The position numbers were made by a program, and so were the translations under genes. Below are positions 43,701 to 56,405 of a DNA stretch of 64,000 bases, piece by piece (position 1 is the first letter of the stretch; each line of letters starts with the position of its first letter). The notes under the pieces were generated by a model that was given only the letters and a program-made list of their open reading frames with translations, made no database searches and was not told the origin of the DNA. Where the stretch lies: assembly GCF_001680005.1 (NCBI RefSeq), contig NC_033567.1, forward strand, positions 682,001 to 746,000. Direction: 5' to 3'. This stretch comes from Plasmodium coatneyi. Taxonomy: Eukaryota; Apicomplexa; Aconoidasida; Haemosporida; Plasmodiidae.

Positions 43701-45313
43701 ATGGCACCAGACGCGGTACTCACACATTATTTTTTTTTTATTTAAAATAAATACAATATTATTAATACAATATTGTATGAATACAAATGCACAGCAGGTT
43801 CCATATGTGTGCAGCACGTTGCATATATATGTGCATATATGCATGCACACACAAATTAAATAAAAAAATATATATGCAATAGAAATAAATGTAAGAAAAT
43901 ACATATATAGAAAGACCCATATATATATATTTTTAATACCCACTACTTTTACTTTCAGGAAGAAAATGTATCAGTTAAATTACCCTCAGAGGAAATATAC
44001 ACTAAGTTGAATGCTCTAACAGCGTGTACCGCAGGGACCAGTAGCAAGCACAGATGCTGCGTAGGAACTAGGAATGATTTATATAAAGCATTAAAAATAT
44101 TCAACTATGTTGAGGAAAATGCCAATTTAATTGCAGAAAACTGGTGTTGTGCACATATAATGAAAATGCCCGATTTTCCCCATGATGAACAATGTAAATT
44201 TTTATATTATTGGATAGGTAGTGAAATAAATGAAAAATTGGACGCAGACCCATTTAATGATGCTATGAAGACGGTGTACGATAAACTAAGGATGTTCCAC
44301 TGTAGTAACAACTGCCCTAATATATATGATGGTATCAGTTGTGACATGTTCAAGAACAGTAAAATAGTATTCGACTACTGGTACAATTATAAAACGAAGA
44401 AGGGACTGCTGGAGTCCCCTGAGTTCCGCTGTGTTGATACAAATAAAGAGTACCTGAAAGGAGCCCTTTCAGCGTATACCAAAGTGCAGGAAGATTGCGA
44501 CCATAATAGAATAAGTAAACAGAGTAAATACTGTCAGGATTTTAGAACAAAGTATGAAGGAAGTAATCCTAATATACTGCTAAAGGGAGACTGTCCTTCA
44601 GCACCTGGGGTAGGTGGTCTCCCAGGAGTAGGTGCCCCTGGGGCAGGTATCCCAGGTGTGGGAGTCCCTGGAGCAGGTATCCCTGTAGTTCCTGGTGCAG
44701 GAGTTCCAGGAGCTGTTACTCCTGCTGCTGCTGCTACTGGTGGTGGTACCACCACCTCCCCCACCACTACTGGTACAGTTGTTTCTTCTGTACTTGGTAC
44801 ATTAGCACTACCAACAATAACCTTCCTCCTATATAAAGTAAGTAATTAACATAATTATAATTACAACAATTACCATCTACAACTGCAATTACAATTAAAA
44901 TTATAATTGTAATTACAATAGAAGAAATATACATATATGTACACATATATATATATAATGTGCATTTTGAACACACACTATCTCTCTTTTTATATGTAAA
45001 CAATAAATATGTAAATAATAAATATTCATTTCAAATATTTAAAAATAAATATTTAAAGTGAATAATAATGTATCTATAGTCCATACATCTGTCAATTATT
45101 TTCCTTCATTAGTACAATTCTTTACCCCCCTGGATCAGTAACAAATTAAGAAACAGCGGTGGAAGGAACAGAAGAGGGAGAAGGTACATGGAGCAAAATT
45201 TCAACACATCCTCAGATGACGACAACTTTACAGAAACATATTCCATACAAACTTCTACAACAACGAACGGCGACGATTCTACTACGTTATATTCTGTTCC
45301 ATATATTAGATAA
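43701..45313 (+). CDS. KIR protein A2 with a second kind of elastin-like linker
   Basis: Three exons: 43701-43715 (MAPDA, donor gtactc), 43959-44837 and 45113-45313; 364 residues. The KIR domain matches A1 closely (WCCAHIMKM, CKFLYYWIGSEINEKL, IVFDYWYNYK, SKYCQDFRTKYEG). After CPSAPGVGG comes a Gly/Val/Pro/Ala linker (about 44,598-44,735) that includes GVGVPGAGIPVVPGAG and then PGAVTPAAAA. This resembles another hydrophobic domain of tropoelastin than the VGVAPG repeats of A1. A Thr-rich stretch and a membrane segment ending FLLYK follow. The tail begins YNSLPPWISNK and ends TLYSVPYIR as in A1. Confidence 0.9.
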
Positions 45314-45734
45314 GTTCTTTAGGAAAGGGAGAAAAAGAAAGAAACAAATATACTACTCTGCCACATATATATATATAGTTGTATATGTATATGTTATATA
45401 TGTGTGTGTACTTATATGTGCTGCATTATATATGTATGTACATATATATGTGTATGTTGTATATATATAGTGTACAATGTATATGTATGTATGTGCGTTA
45501 TATATGTAGGTATATATATATATGCTGCAAGAGAAGCACTGTGCGCATAAATCAATGAATTTGCGACATTTTGTACTTTCCCTCATCTTCCCTGTGAACC
45601 ATTTGAACTCTTGAATTAAACCAATGTGAACCACTCCTATTATTATAAATAAGAAAAAAAAATAAAAGAAAAGAAGAGGAGAAAATCACAGTTTTCATAT
45701 GTATAAAGTATAATATGGATTTAAAGTGGGAAAG
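45314..45734. other. KIR-A2 3' flank
   Basis: AT-rich with alternating atatatgt runs. It matches the A1 flank at 22,551-22,953. No gene is seen. Confidence 0.6.
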
Positions 45735-46325
45735 GGAAATAAGGTTGTTAGTGGTTGAAGGAATGCGGTGTTAGGGATTGTCTAGGTGGTAGGGTAGAAG
45801 GAAATTTGTTAGGGTTAGTGGTAGGTGGGTAGGTGGGTTGTTAAGGGTGGTACGGTGGAAGGAAAGTTGTGTTAGGGGTGGTTGTTGGGTTGTTAGGTGG
45901 TAGGTGGTTTGTTAGGTGGTAGGTGGTTTGTTAGGTGGTAGGATGGAATGTGGTTGTTAGGTGGTAAGGTGATAGGTGGGTTGTTAGATGGTAGGATGGA
46001 ATGTGGTTGTTAGGTGGTCGGTGCAGGGAAGTTTATTAGGGTGGTGGTAGAATGAAAGTAAGTTGTGTTAGGGTGGTAGGGTGGTAGGGTGGAAGGAAGA
46101 TGTTGTTAGGTGGTATGTTGGAATGGAAGGGTAGGGGTGGTAGTTGGAAGGAGAAGGGTCTAGGGAGAAGGAATCAGGGTCTAAGGAAGGAATGGAGGTC
46201 GGGGGAAGTTAAGGAAGGAGGTCTAAGGAGGAAGGAAAGGAAGGAGGAGGGTCTAAGGAGGAGGAATGAAGGGAATTGTGTCTAAGGAACTGAAGCATGG
46301 GTCTAAGAGTTCCAGATGGTCTAAG
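45735..46325 (+). repeat. G-rich minisatellite between A2 and B2
   Basis: Irregular ggtggtaggtggtttgttagg units up to about 46,110, then purine-rich gaaggagggtctaagg repeats. It takes the place of the 16-bp telomere-like array of block 1. Confidence 0.8.
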
Positions 46326-46432
46326 CGCTGAAACAATCTCATTGTTGTCCGCCATTATCCCTCCTGTTATTGGAAGAGCAGAGGCAAGAGAATTCCCATA
46401 AATTTCTTTTCTTTCTATATATAAGGTACATA
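46326..46432 (+). pseudogene. KIR relic in block 2
   Basis: Counterpart of 23,222: the frame LSAIIPPVIGRAEAREFP, a stop, and a sequence ending ctatatataaggtaca at the place of a KIR membrane-segment donor. Nothing of the KIR domain remains upstream and no last-exon stub was seen downstream. Confidence 0.55.
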
Positions 46433-46689
46433 TATATAGCATATTGGATAACATACAGATATCCGTTTATAACATTTTTTAAAAGGAGGGGCGGAAAAAA
46501 AATATATATATATATTCATCATTTATGTTGTTCAAAGTGCACACATATGTATTACATATATGCACAATAAATGTATATTGGTGATACATATTTCTGCACT
46601 TCGTCGTCCTCTTCTTCTTTTTTTTCTTTTTTCTTCCTTCCTTCCCTTTTCTTGTTTCCTTCTTTTTCTTTTTTTCTTTTCATTTCTTA

Positions 46690-48045
46690 TATTGTTAAAA
46701 GAAAAAAAAGAAAAAAAAGAAAAAAAGAGAAAGAAAGGAACGAAAAAAAAGAAAAAAAAGGAAAGAAAATAAGGGTAAAAAAAAGGAGAAGAAAGGCAAG
46801 TGTGCAGGAGTGTGCACCTAAGAAGCGTATGTTCACGGAAATGTGCACGAAGGTGCACTTAGGGGTCGAAGGTGGAAGGATGTATGTTGAGGGAAGTGTG
46901 CACGAAGGTTCGCTTATGGATGGTAAGTAGAAGGAAGGTACTTCCTTAAGGAAAGGAAGGTTTAAGGGAGTAGAGAAGGAGATTTAAGATTTAAAGAAGG
47001 AAGGACTAAGAGGGAAAGAGAAGAAGAAAAAAAAAAGGAAGGTTAAAGTAAACAAAAGACGTTTCTATAAAAAAAAGAAGATCTAAGGAAAGAAAGGAAG
47101 AAAGAAGAAAGAAGAAAGAAGAAAGAAAGAAAAAAAAAAAAAAAAATGAAGGAATGAAAAAGAAGTGATGGAAAGGAAGTGAGGCTTAGGGTGTGAGAGT
47201 AGGTTCAGGGTTTACGTTCAAGAATGTAGCCTGCTACTTAGTTGTTTAGGGGGGTGCACACGGGTAAGGTGTATTAAAGGAAAAAGAAGAAAAATAATAA
47301 AAAAAAAAAAAAAAAGGAAAAAAAAAAAGAGAAAGAAAATTGAAGAAAAGGAAAGTAGAGAAAGAAGATGTGTACGTTTTTTGTGTACATAGTATGTGCA
47401 TAATACTTAATGATGTATCATTATTACCTAAATAAGTAAACGATTTTGTTTTTTCCATTGAATGAATATTCCATGGCTGATTTCCATTCATTAAATAAAT
47501 AGTGTTACAAAGAAAGAAAAAAAAATTAGAGGGAAAAGAAAAAAGGAGTGTTTAAGGGTTAAAAGAAGGAAGGCTTAAGGGCAAAAAATAAAAAGGAAGG
47601 TTTAGGGGGGAAAGGAAGGAAAATTAAAGAGAAAAAGAGGGCTTAAGGTGAAAGAGAAGGAATATTTAAAAAGAAAAAGAAGATTAAGGAAAAGGTGTAA
47701 AGAAGGTAGGTTTAAGGAAGAAAAAAAGAAGAAGGAAGCTATAAAGAAGGAAGTTTTAAGGTGTAAGGAAGGAAAGTTTTGAGACGGAAGGAAAGAAGGA
47801 AGGTTTAAGGAAGAAAAAAAGAAGAAGGAAGCTATAAAGAAGGAAGTTTTAAGGTGTAAGGAAGGAAAGTTTTGAGACGGAAGGAAAGAAGGAAGGTTTA
47901 AGGAAGAAAAAAAAGAAAAGGTGTAAAGAAAAGGAAGGTTTAAGTTGTAAACAAGAGAAGGTTTAAAGCATAAAAGAAGAAGGAAGGTTTAAGGAAAAAA
48001 GAAGAGAAGAAGGAACGAAGATTAAAGAAAGAGAAGTATGTTGTA
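46690..48045 (+). repeat. Polypurine tract upstream of the SICAvar-like gene B2
   Basis: More than 1 kb with almost only A and G on the plus strand, apart from a normal segment at about 47,215-47,515 that is conserved with block 1. The pyrimidine-rich stretch just before it (46,610-46,690) makes an R/Y mirror-like junction. No coding. Confidence 0.8.
47709..47894 (+). repeat. 93-bp direct repeat, two copies
   Basis: Within the polypurine tract, ggtttaaggaagaaaaaaag recurs at 47709, 47802 and (partly) 47895, with two complete 93-bp copies that look identical by eye. Confidence 0.9.
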
Positions 48046-48061
48046 ATGTGAATGTAAAGTC

Positions 48062-49692
48062 ATGGCAGATTCTGACGGAAAAATGTGGAAGGAGTGGCTA
48101 CAGCAATGGCTAAAAAGTAATGTAGGGACACTTCAGAAGGGGAAAATTCAAGTAAAGGAATATAGGGATAAAGAGGGAGCATTGCTAAAAAGTGCAAATA
48201 CATATAAAGTGTATAAATATATATGTGCCCGCACGGGAACAATTGGTATAAGGATGTGGTACACAGTGCAGTAGTTTATATGTTCTTATATGTTCAACAC
48301 TTTACTTATATTTGCAGGAAAAATTGTGGGCTGATTTGAAGACAACATTTGAGAAATTGGTCAGTTGGTTGAGGAAACAGGAGTCAAAGGAAATAGCTCA
48401 TCTCTGCGGTGAGATTACCGGTGAGAATGAAATAGTGATGATTGATATGAAGGAATTATGTAAAGGTATGATAGAAATAAAATATTTCATGAGTGGACTG
48501 GAAACAAAAAGGGAGAAGCCAAATGCAAATTCGGATGCGCAACCAACTAAAGAGACGTTCGGCGTAGATGAAGCTTATAAGCGATGCATAGTTGGTATGT
48601 TGGCCATGTTCGAATTTTATAAAGATCATTGTAAATTAAAAGAAGTTATACAAACGATTGAACGAAAAGTGAATGACAAATTAAAGAAGGAGAATAACCT
48701 TCAGGAAATGTTGGATAGATGTAAAGGAATTGGCATTCCGGATTTAATTATCGGCAAAGCAGCAGTTGGAAGTAACATTAAAGAATTTGCACAGCGGGAT
48801 ATGAATAAGGCAAGGAGTCGTGCAGATGGAGGAGGTGCAATTAGAAGAGTAGGTAGTGTGATGCAGGTAGGCTCAACCTATTGTTGGAATAAAACAAAAC
48901 TGAATCTACAAAACCTAGATGATGCCACTAAACAAAATATTATCAAGTTATTAGGATTAAAGGAAACCACAGAACCAGACCAATCGAACATACTAGACAT
49001 ACTAACAAAAGATGATCCTAAGTACACCTTATCGAAGGGCGATTTGGAAAAAGCATTTGACAAAATAATGAATAATGGACAAACGTCACTACAGAACGGA
49101 GACATAGACACGGTAATACAGAATTTACAGGAGCAAATTCAACAAAAAATACCGGGAAATGGTCCTCCACCACCACCAGCACCACCACAAGCACTAACAC
49201 AAACACCACTAGCAACATCACAATCACTACCACAACCAGTAGCAGCAGCACAAAAACTACATGGAGACTCTCCCAATGGTGAAGGAATTCTCGCCACCCT
49301 AGCTTCTGCTCTTTCTATTCCTGAGACAGCCATTCCTGCTGTTGCAGGAGCATTGGCCATACCAGCAGTTTTGTTAACTTCCTTCCTTTACAAGGTAAGA
49401 ACAAAAAAAAACAAGAATCACACCACCAACCACCTAACAACCCACATACCACAATAACACCTCTTTTTTATTTTTGTTTTTGTGTAAATCACACTTCTCC
49501 TTTCAGAAGCATAAGCGCTCTGGGAACAACAGAAAAAAAAGATCCCTTAGGAGAGAATATTATGGGTTCGATGATGAGGACGAGGACGACTCTTCTACAG
49601 AATCATATTCAAGATCCAACCTAACAGCAATATCAACCAATTCATCAGAATATTCTATTCCATATACATCATCATCATCATCGTCCAGATGA
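48062..49692 (+). CDS. Short SICAvar-like antigen B2
   Basis: Three exons: 48062-48151 (MADSDGKMWKEWLQQWLK, donor gtaaag), 48318-49394 and 49507-49692; 450 residues. Exon 2 has KEIAHLCGEITGENE, MKELCKGMIEIKYFMSG and DHCKLKEVIQ. Next comes a Pro/Gln/Ala linker with a PPPPPAPPQ run, and a membrane segment ending LTSFLYK. The last exon has a basic start and an acidic DEDEDDSS cluster and ends EYSIPYTSSSSSSR. It is the block 2 counterpart of B1, with the same exon structure and phases. It lacks the multiple Cys-rich exons of full SICAvar genes, so it belongs to the short class or is a derived relative. Confidence 0.75.
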
Positions 49693-50664
49693 TCACTACC
49701 ATCTAGATGAATGAGCATTTAAAATGTGTACAAATAAATGAATGAACAACATCTTCTCATATGAATGAACAACATCTTCTCATATGAATGAACACATAAC
49801 AACATTACTTCTAGATGAAAAACTTAGATGAATGAACAACAAGAACATCTTCTTCTTTAGATGATTATATATAATACTTTGCGTAATGTTGTATTTATTA
49901 TGTGCCCATACGCACACTAAAATAGTAATACACTAAAATAAAATAATAATATACCCCCCTACACACATAAGAAAAAAATTCCACCCCTTTTCCACCACCC
50001 CTACACACCTAAAAAAGAAGAAATTCCTCCCCCTATCCATCATACCTACACCTAAAGAAAAAAGAATTCTATTATTCCACCTATACGAAAAATATAATTC
50101 ATTTTTTCTTTTTATTATTACTTCCATCATTGTATCTAAAAAAAAAAAAAAAGGAACGAATGTTGATCGCAAACATGGAGACATACACATACACATATAC
50201 ATAAATTTAATGCGTAAAACATGCTATTTTTATTCAATTATACCGTTAGAAGAAGAATGGTGCGAAATACAGTTGAAAGGGGGTGTAGGTGTTACATTTT
50301 TTTTCTCAGGAATAGGAACCACTTTTAACTTCACTTCTTTTAACCAACATATAATATAAATTCTAAAAAAATGAACTACATTTTTTGATCATTATTTTAA
50401 ATTATATTACATAACACCTTCCACATATATGTATGTTATTTTTCTAATTTTTAAATTTAAAAAAATAAAAAAGAAGAGTTTAAAGGTAAAAACTTTAAAA
50501 AAAAAAAAAGTTTAAAAATAAAAAGTTTACACTTTCATACACACACGCACGCCTACAATAAAGCAGTTAATCAAATGCCACGCACGCAAACAACTTCACA
50601 AACAACTTAAATTAAAATATTCTCCACATTAAAGAGAGAAAAAAAAAGTGAAAAAAAAAGCAAA
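49693..50664. other. Intergenic region between B2 and C2
   Basis: Begins with ATGAATGAACAACATCTTCT repeats (about 49,736-49,860) like those after B1, then AT-rich sequence. The motif acaataaagcagttaatca near 50,556 is shared with the region before C1. No gene is seen. Confidence 0.55.
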
Positions 50665-51512
50665 ATGGCACCTCTTACAAAATATTTAATGCTCATCTTC
50701 GTTCTGCTGCTCCTGTGGCAATACCCTACTCATGTATGACAATAACAACTATTACACTTTTAGAGATCGGCGCACATATTCATTATGATTAATGAACTTT
50801 TTTTTATTTCGATTGGGGAAAAAAACACCTCCTTTGTTTTTGGTGGGTGGTAATACTTATATGTGCTATGCAAATTATGAATGTATTCTATTACTTCCTT
50901 CTTTTTTAGGTAAGTGCAATAAGCACATATGATTCGTCAGATTCAAGCAGTGCAAGCAGTGAAGGATCATCAACAACAAGTACAACTGCTACGAGAACAC
51001 CATTACAAAGTCCATTTTATAATAGAAACAGTAATAACGACTCCTTTAAAAACACCTCTGTTGGTTCAAATGAACGACCTAAAATTCTTCATTTGGGTGT
51101 AGATTTAACACATTTACCACATGGAAGAAAAAGGAATAAAAATAACAACACCTTAACAGACAAAAGTGTTCGTGACAAATGTCGAAGGTTGTATAAAAAA
51201 TGTAAATATGGAAAAATTAAACATAGAACCTTACTACTACTTATATTAGGTATGGTGGCACTTTTTTTGCTAATTCTATTTTTTGTGAGCTCACCTGATA
51301 TAGGTTCTCCTGATGTCCTTGGATCATTTCCCGAAGATGCTAAGAAAGCTAACCCCTTAATTAAATGTTTCACAGGAACTCCCGCGCCTGTACCGTATGC
51401 CATATGTATATTAATTGTACTCCTTAAGATAGGTGCTTTATTAGCATTTTATTATTACCGAGCACGAAAAAAATATATCGAACGTTCCAAATACAAAAGG
51501 CACAAATTATAA
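50665..51512 (+). CDS. Exported-type membrane protein C2 (two membrane segments)
   Basis: Two exons: 50665-50733 (23-residue signal peptide ending QYPTH, donor gtatga) and 50910-51512; 223 residues. A Ser-rich stretch (YDSSDSSSASSEGSSTTS) and LQSPFYNRN lead to a Lys/Cys helix (DKCRRLYKKCKYGKIKHRTL). The first membrane segment ends LILFFVSS and the second ends LAFYYYRARKKYIERS. The protein stops soon after. Paralogue of C1, without its third module. Exported-type design; no clear PEXEL. Function unknown. Confidence 0.8.
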
Positions 51513-51577
51513 ATACAAATACAAATCTAAATACAAAAATTTTAAGTTATAAATACAACTTATAAGTTGTTGTAGTA

Positions 51578-51900
<323 letters not shown>

Positions 51901-52278
51901 TAGTTGTTGTTGTGTTTGTTGTGCTTGTTGTGTATAAGTGGTAAATCCAAAATTCAAACTTATAAGTTGTAGGTGGTAAGTGCCTAAGTATTTAAGTGGG
52001 GAATGTTTTTCATTTTTCCTTTGTTTATATTTTTTTCTTTTTTTCTTTTTTTTTAACTTGCCCCTCAAATTAAATACATTTATGTATATGTAGTAAGAGT
52101 GATGTCTATTCATAAATTAGTGAACAACATATGTGAACGAAAAAAAATCATGTATAATTGGAAAAACATATTTGTTCCTTTTTTATATATATGCAATATT
52201 ATATGCCACGCTAGTTCTGGACAGGGGGGAGGACATAGCATTATAGGCCAAATACTATTTTTTAAGAATAGGAAGATG

Positions 52279-53694
52279 TTATATACGTTGATAAGCAATA
52301 TTATTTCTTTGTCTTTGTTCCTTTTGCCCCTCCTTATTATTTGCTACCCTCCCCCTTGCTCGTTGTGATGACCTATCATAGATGGTAGAATTGTCTATTG
52401 TTGTTGTTGATACGTCCGTTGAATATAGTGTGGAGACATCGTCGTCTGTTAATGTGTCGTTCTCAAAGTGATGACGTTCCATTGTTGTTGATCTTTTCTT
52501 CCTTGTGCTTCTGCTTCCGTTGTTGTTTCCAAAGAGGGTGTTACTTATCAAAGAAGATAAGGAAGTATACTGAACGGAAGTAAGGAGGGGAAGGAAGAAA
52601 GAAGATAAAGGGAAAGGGAAGAGTAGGAATATTTATCATAGAGCTTATTTTAATATTTAATGATTCAAAGAAACCAAATATAATATATTCCACTTTATAC
52701 TATATATGGTTTCACCATGTGGTTCTTTTTACCTTATATAATAAAAAACTGACCAATGCCATTCCTCCTATGGGAAGTATGGAAGAGACAATGGTTGTAC
52801 CAGTTGAGGTGGTGGGGGTGTCGCTGGTAGCGCTATCTTCAGCTCCCATAACTTCCGATGTGGATAGTGGTGCTGTTTCACATTTTAATCCTGATGAATT
52901 CCGATCGCAATGTTTTCCATATGTACTCTCAAATTGGTCACAATACGGTAAATTATCATGACTCTCACATTCCCTTTTCACATTATCATAAGTTGTAAAG
53001 ATGTCCTGCAGGTACGTGCTGAAGTCTTCAGCACAACGGGACTGATAAAGCTGTAATAGCTGTTTTATATGAGAATAGTTTTGGGAATGATCATATAATT
53101 TTTTCATTGCGTCAAACTGTTCTTTAGTAATACCATTATATATATTTGGGCACGTATTTGAACCAGCCAGGTCCTTCAACTTTAAGTACACAGTATTCAT
53201 AACTTGCGCAAATTCAGTGTCGTCATTCAATTTGTTAGATATTAGACCCCCTATCCAATAATACAACGGTACGCACTGTTTTTCCCAGGGCGTATACCAT
53301 CCCCATGTTACTACGGTCACATAGCACCAAGCACATGCGATACTCTGAACGCACGACACAGCGTCGTTCAGGTCGTCCATCACATCCTTCAAGTCATCTG
53401 TCGCACTGTTCTTCCAAGAAGAACATTGACTTTGTTGTTGTAAGCTGCTCTCAAAATCTTGGTACGTCGTATTTAAAGTTGAATTACTCAAAGCGCCCAC
53501 CTACAGACATAATTGGTGAAATATACATATTTATGTATTCAGACATTCAAACATTTGAACATTAGGAATTTACATTATATTATGTACAAAATATCATGTG
53601 TAAACACAATTTGCTTTGTCATTTTTAAAAAATAAAATTTTACCGTCATTACTGTTGGTGGCATTCCTGATCCTGGTGCCATTGCTGCTGCCAT
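52279..53694 (-). CDS. KIR protein E2
   Basis: Three exons on the minus strand: 53644-53694 (MAAAMAPGSGMPPTVMT, donor gtaaaa), 52733-53500 and 52279-52569; 369 residues. The long exon begins VGALSNSTLNTTYQDF and has ACAWCYVTVV, CVPLYYWIGGLISN, KKLYDHSQNYSHIKQL and paired cysteines (RCAEDFSTYL, YCDQFESTYG). A Ser/Thr linker and a membrane segment ending SFLLYK follow. The last exon begins YTSLSSLISN, has a basic run and Ser/Thr/Asp clusters, and ends QRQRNNIAYQRI. Block 2 counterpart of E1; the extracellular part is well diverged. Confidence 0.88.
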
Positions 53695-54910
53695 GGTTTA
53701 TGTACATTTTTGCGAATAATTAGTTCATATGAACATGTGTGTACTGTTCCTTCCATATATATATATATATATATAATACATGTTTATATGTATTTTTTTT
53801 CACATATAGAATATGTAAATATATATATGATAAGTATGGGGAAAAAAAAAAAAAATTTTTTTTCTTTTTTTTTTTCCAAATACGTTCCTTCTTTATACGT
53901 TCTTTTTTATACATTTTATTTTTACATTATTGTATTGTAGTTTATTTTTTTGGGGAGCGTGTGCTACTGATTCATTTCTACGCAATAATTATGACTCACA
54001 TAGAGGCATAATTTCTTCTCTTAAACAAAAATTTTCACATATATACTACTTATTTTATGTTTCCCTGTTATTAAAAGAAATTATTGGAAATTATTAATAT
54101 ACATAATTCATGTATATAAATCAATGTTTTCGCCTACTTTCCACACGTGCGCTCACATTGTATTCATACTTAATTAAAGGGAGAATGTATGTAAATAAAA
54201 TATATACATATATGAAGAGTGTAATAAATAGGAAGTTGTATTTAATTATATATATATAGAGGAAGGAAAGGTAATATGTATGCACATTTCCCATAACAAA
54301 TACTTTTCTTCAAATTTTTGATTTCTTTCCTTCAGGAAGGTAACCTTCCCTTTTCTTTCCTTAGGAAGGAGTTGTTGTTCCATTTCTTCCTTTCCCCAAG
54401 AGGGAATGTTGTTTCCTTCAGGGAAGGTAGTGTTCCCTTACCTTCCTTCCTCCTTAGACCATCCCTTCCTTCCCTCTTTCCTTCTTTCCTTCTTTTTCCT
54501 TCCTTCCTTCGTTTCCTTCTTATTCGTTATTTCCTTCCTTCCATGAATGTGTATATGAATTTATTCAATATTACATTTAATATTACATTTATACATTTAC
54601 ACATTCACATATTCGTTACATTCACATATTTACATTCACATTGTACATTCGTTTAATCCATTCGTTCATTCCATTCTACATTCGTCTAATCCATTCGTCT
54701 AATGCAATCGTTATAATGAGAGTTTAGGGTTAGAGTGTGTACAAATATTCATGCACATATATGTGTACTTACACATATACATATATAGACATATATATAT
54801 TTGTATATGTGTGTAGACATATATATGTATGTATATATGTGTATATATACATGTTTGTGCTAATGATATATGTATATATTTGTGTATATTGTGGTAATTG
54901 TGATAATTAC
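53695..54910. other. Intergenic region between E2 and F2
   Basis: AT-rich promoter side of E2, then a pyrimidine-rich stretch (54,330-54,540, ttccttcc) with short inverted ggaagg/ccttcc pairs. Next come loose attcacattc repeats and tatatgt runs. No KIR last exon for F2 is found on the minus strand here. No gene is called. Confidence 0.55.
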
Positions 54911-55905
54911 CCTGTATAGAAGGAACATAAATAATGATAGCCCCCCCAATGCAGATATAGAAGAGGCAATAGCTGGGATGGTGGTGATCGTGCTACTAGT
55001 GGGGTTGGGTATTTTTGCTGCGGTTGTTGCGGGTGATGGTGATTCTGATACAAGTTCAGTGTTCTTCTCTGGCAATGCACTTCCTGGGTTGACAGTCCTA
55101 TGTGCTTTGATTACTGTGTCTTCTGGTTTAGGCCCCAGTTTGCACCCATTCAGAAGTTGTTTCTTACGCTCACCACCCTCAGGAAACATTATCCTGAAGT
55201 CCCCAGGCCATTTCTTATCCGCGTTATCATTTAATTTGTCATAAATATACTCATAGGATGCCTTAAGTTTAGTGAAATATGTATGAGGTTCCGTATCACA
55301 GTAAGAGTCGTTTAAATCTAATTGTGCTTTCATCTGGTCGTGGTCGTAATGAAAATCATATAATTTCTTCATGTGGACAAAGGTAGTTTGGTCAATATTG
55401 GGGTATATAAGCCCACAATTCCCCCGTCCCTGTGGATCTTTGAGTTCCTTGTAAATGGCATCCATAATCTCTCCCCATGAACTACCTCCCCCCTTAGTAA
55501 TTATCATATTCCCTAACCAACAATAAAAGAAGTAGCATGGTGTATTATCATCATCGGACTGCGACCCATTAATCTATTTCCAGGATGCATAACACCACTT
55601 TTCTACAACATTACTGGCATATTTCCTAGTAATAGTATTCCCATGTAAGTTTTCATCTGCGTCATCCTGAAAACTAGTGAGGCTCAAATACTGGCACTTA
55701 TCTTGGTACTGATTAAATTCATGATAATACTGCTTTTTTGAAGGTAAGAATTGGTCCAAAAATTCCTTCTGTATAAGTAAATAAGAGAAATATATATGTA
55801 CGTACACATATGTATATATATGTGTGTGTATACATGCTACTTCGCATAATATGTATGCATGTAGTTTACCTTTAGCATTTTTTCTTCCGTTGCTGCTGTT
55901 GCCAT
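54911..55905 (-). pseudogene. KIR pseudogene F2
   Basis: Exon 1 (55870-55905, MATAATEEKMLK, donor gtaaac) and the long exon (54911-55768) follow F1 closely: FLPSKKQYYHEF, KWCYASWK, CYFFYCWLGNMI, LIYPNIDQTTFVHMKKLYDF, LNGCKLGPKPED. A single in-frame TAG at 55574-55576 follows CYASWK, at a different place from the stop in F1; the frame is open on both sides. The membrane segment ends FLLYR with donor gtaatt, but no last exon was found. Called a pseudogene because of the stop and the missing tail. Confidence 0.82.
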
Positions 55906-56405
55906 GGTGATCCTGGTGACATGGTGATTGTGTATATTTTTTTATGTATCCAATAAATTAGTGTACAAAATTTTGTTCCTTATGTATGCACTCATGCAAA
56001 ATGTACATGTATGTATGTGTATTTGAATATTTCAGGCTGCTCCATATGTTGATAATGCGTATGATCGAATATTGGAATTTTCTTACACTTCCCTAAATAA
56101 AAAATATTCTTGAACTCCTGATTAATAGTAATATACCATATACACATGCACTAGAGCATCACATGTATATGTTTAATGCGAGAATGGAGATAAACGAACC
56201 ACAAAATTGAGAAGTAATGAAGGGATGTGCAATTTTTTATGAACTCCCCTTTTTTTCATGTATTCTTTTATTCTATGCAGTATATTTTTTTTTTCCGTGC
56301 ACATTCTGTGTGTAATCACATAGAATGCTTTCCACCATTATTTATATATTTCTTGCTTTATTATGTATATAAAAGGACGTACAACATTTCCCTCTTTTTT
56401 TTTCT
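55906..56405. other. F2 upstream region
   Basis: Divergent promoter side of F2, AT-rich. Ends in a poly(T) tract and tctag before the conserved block. No gene is seen. Confidence 0.45.
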
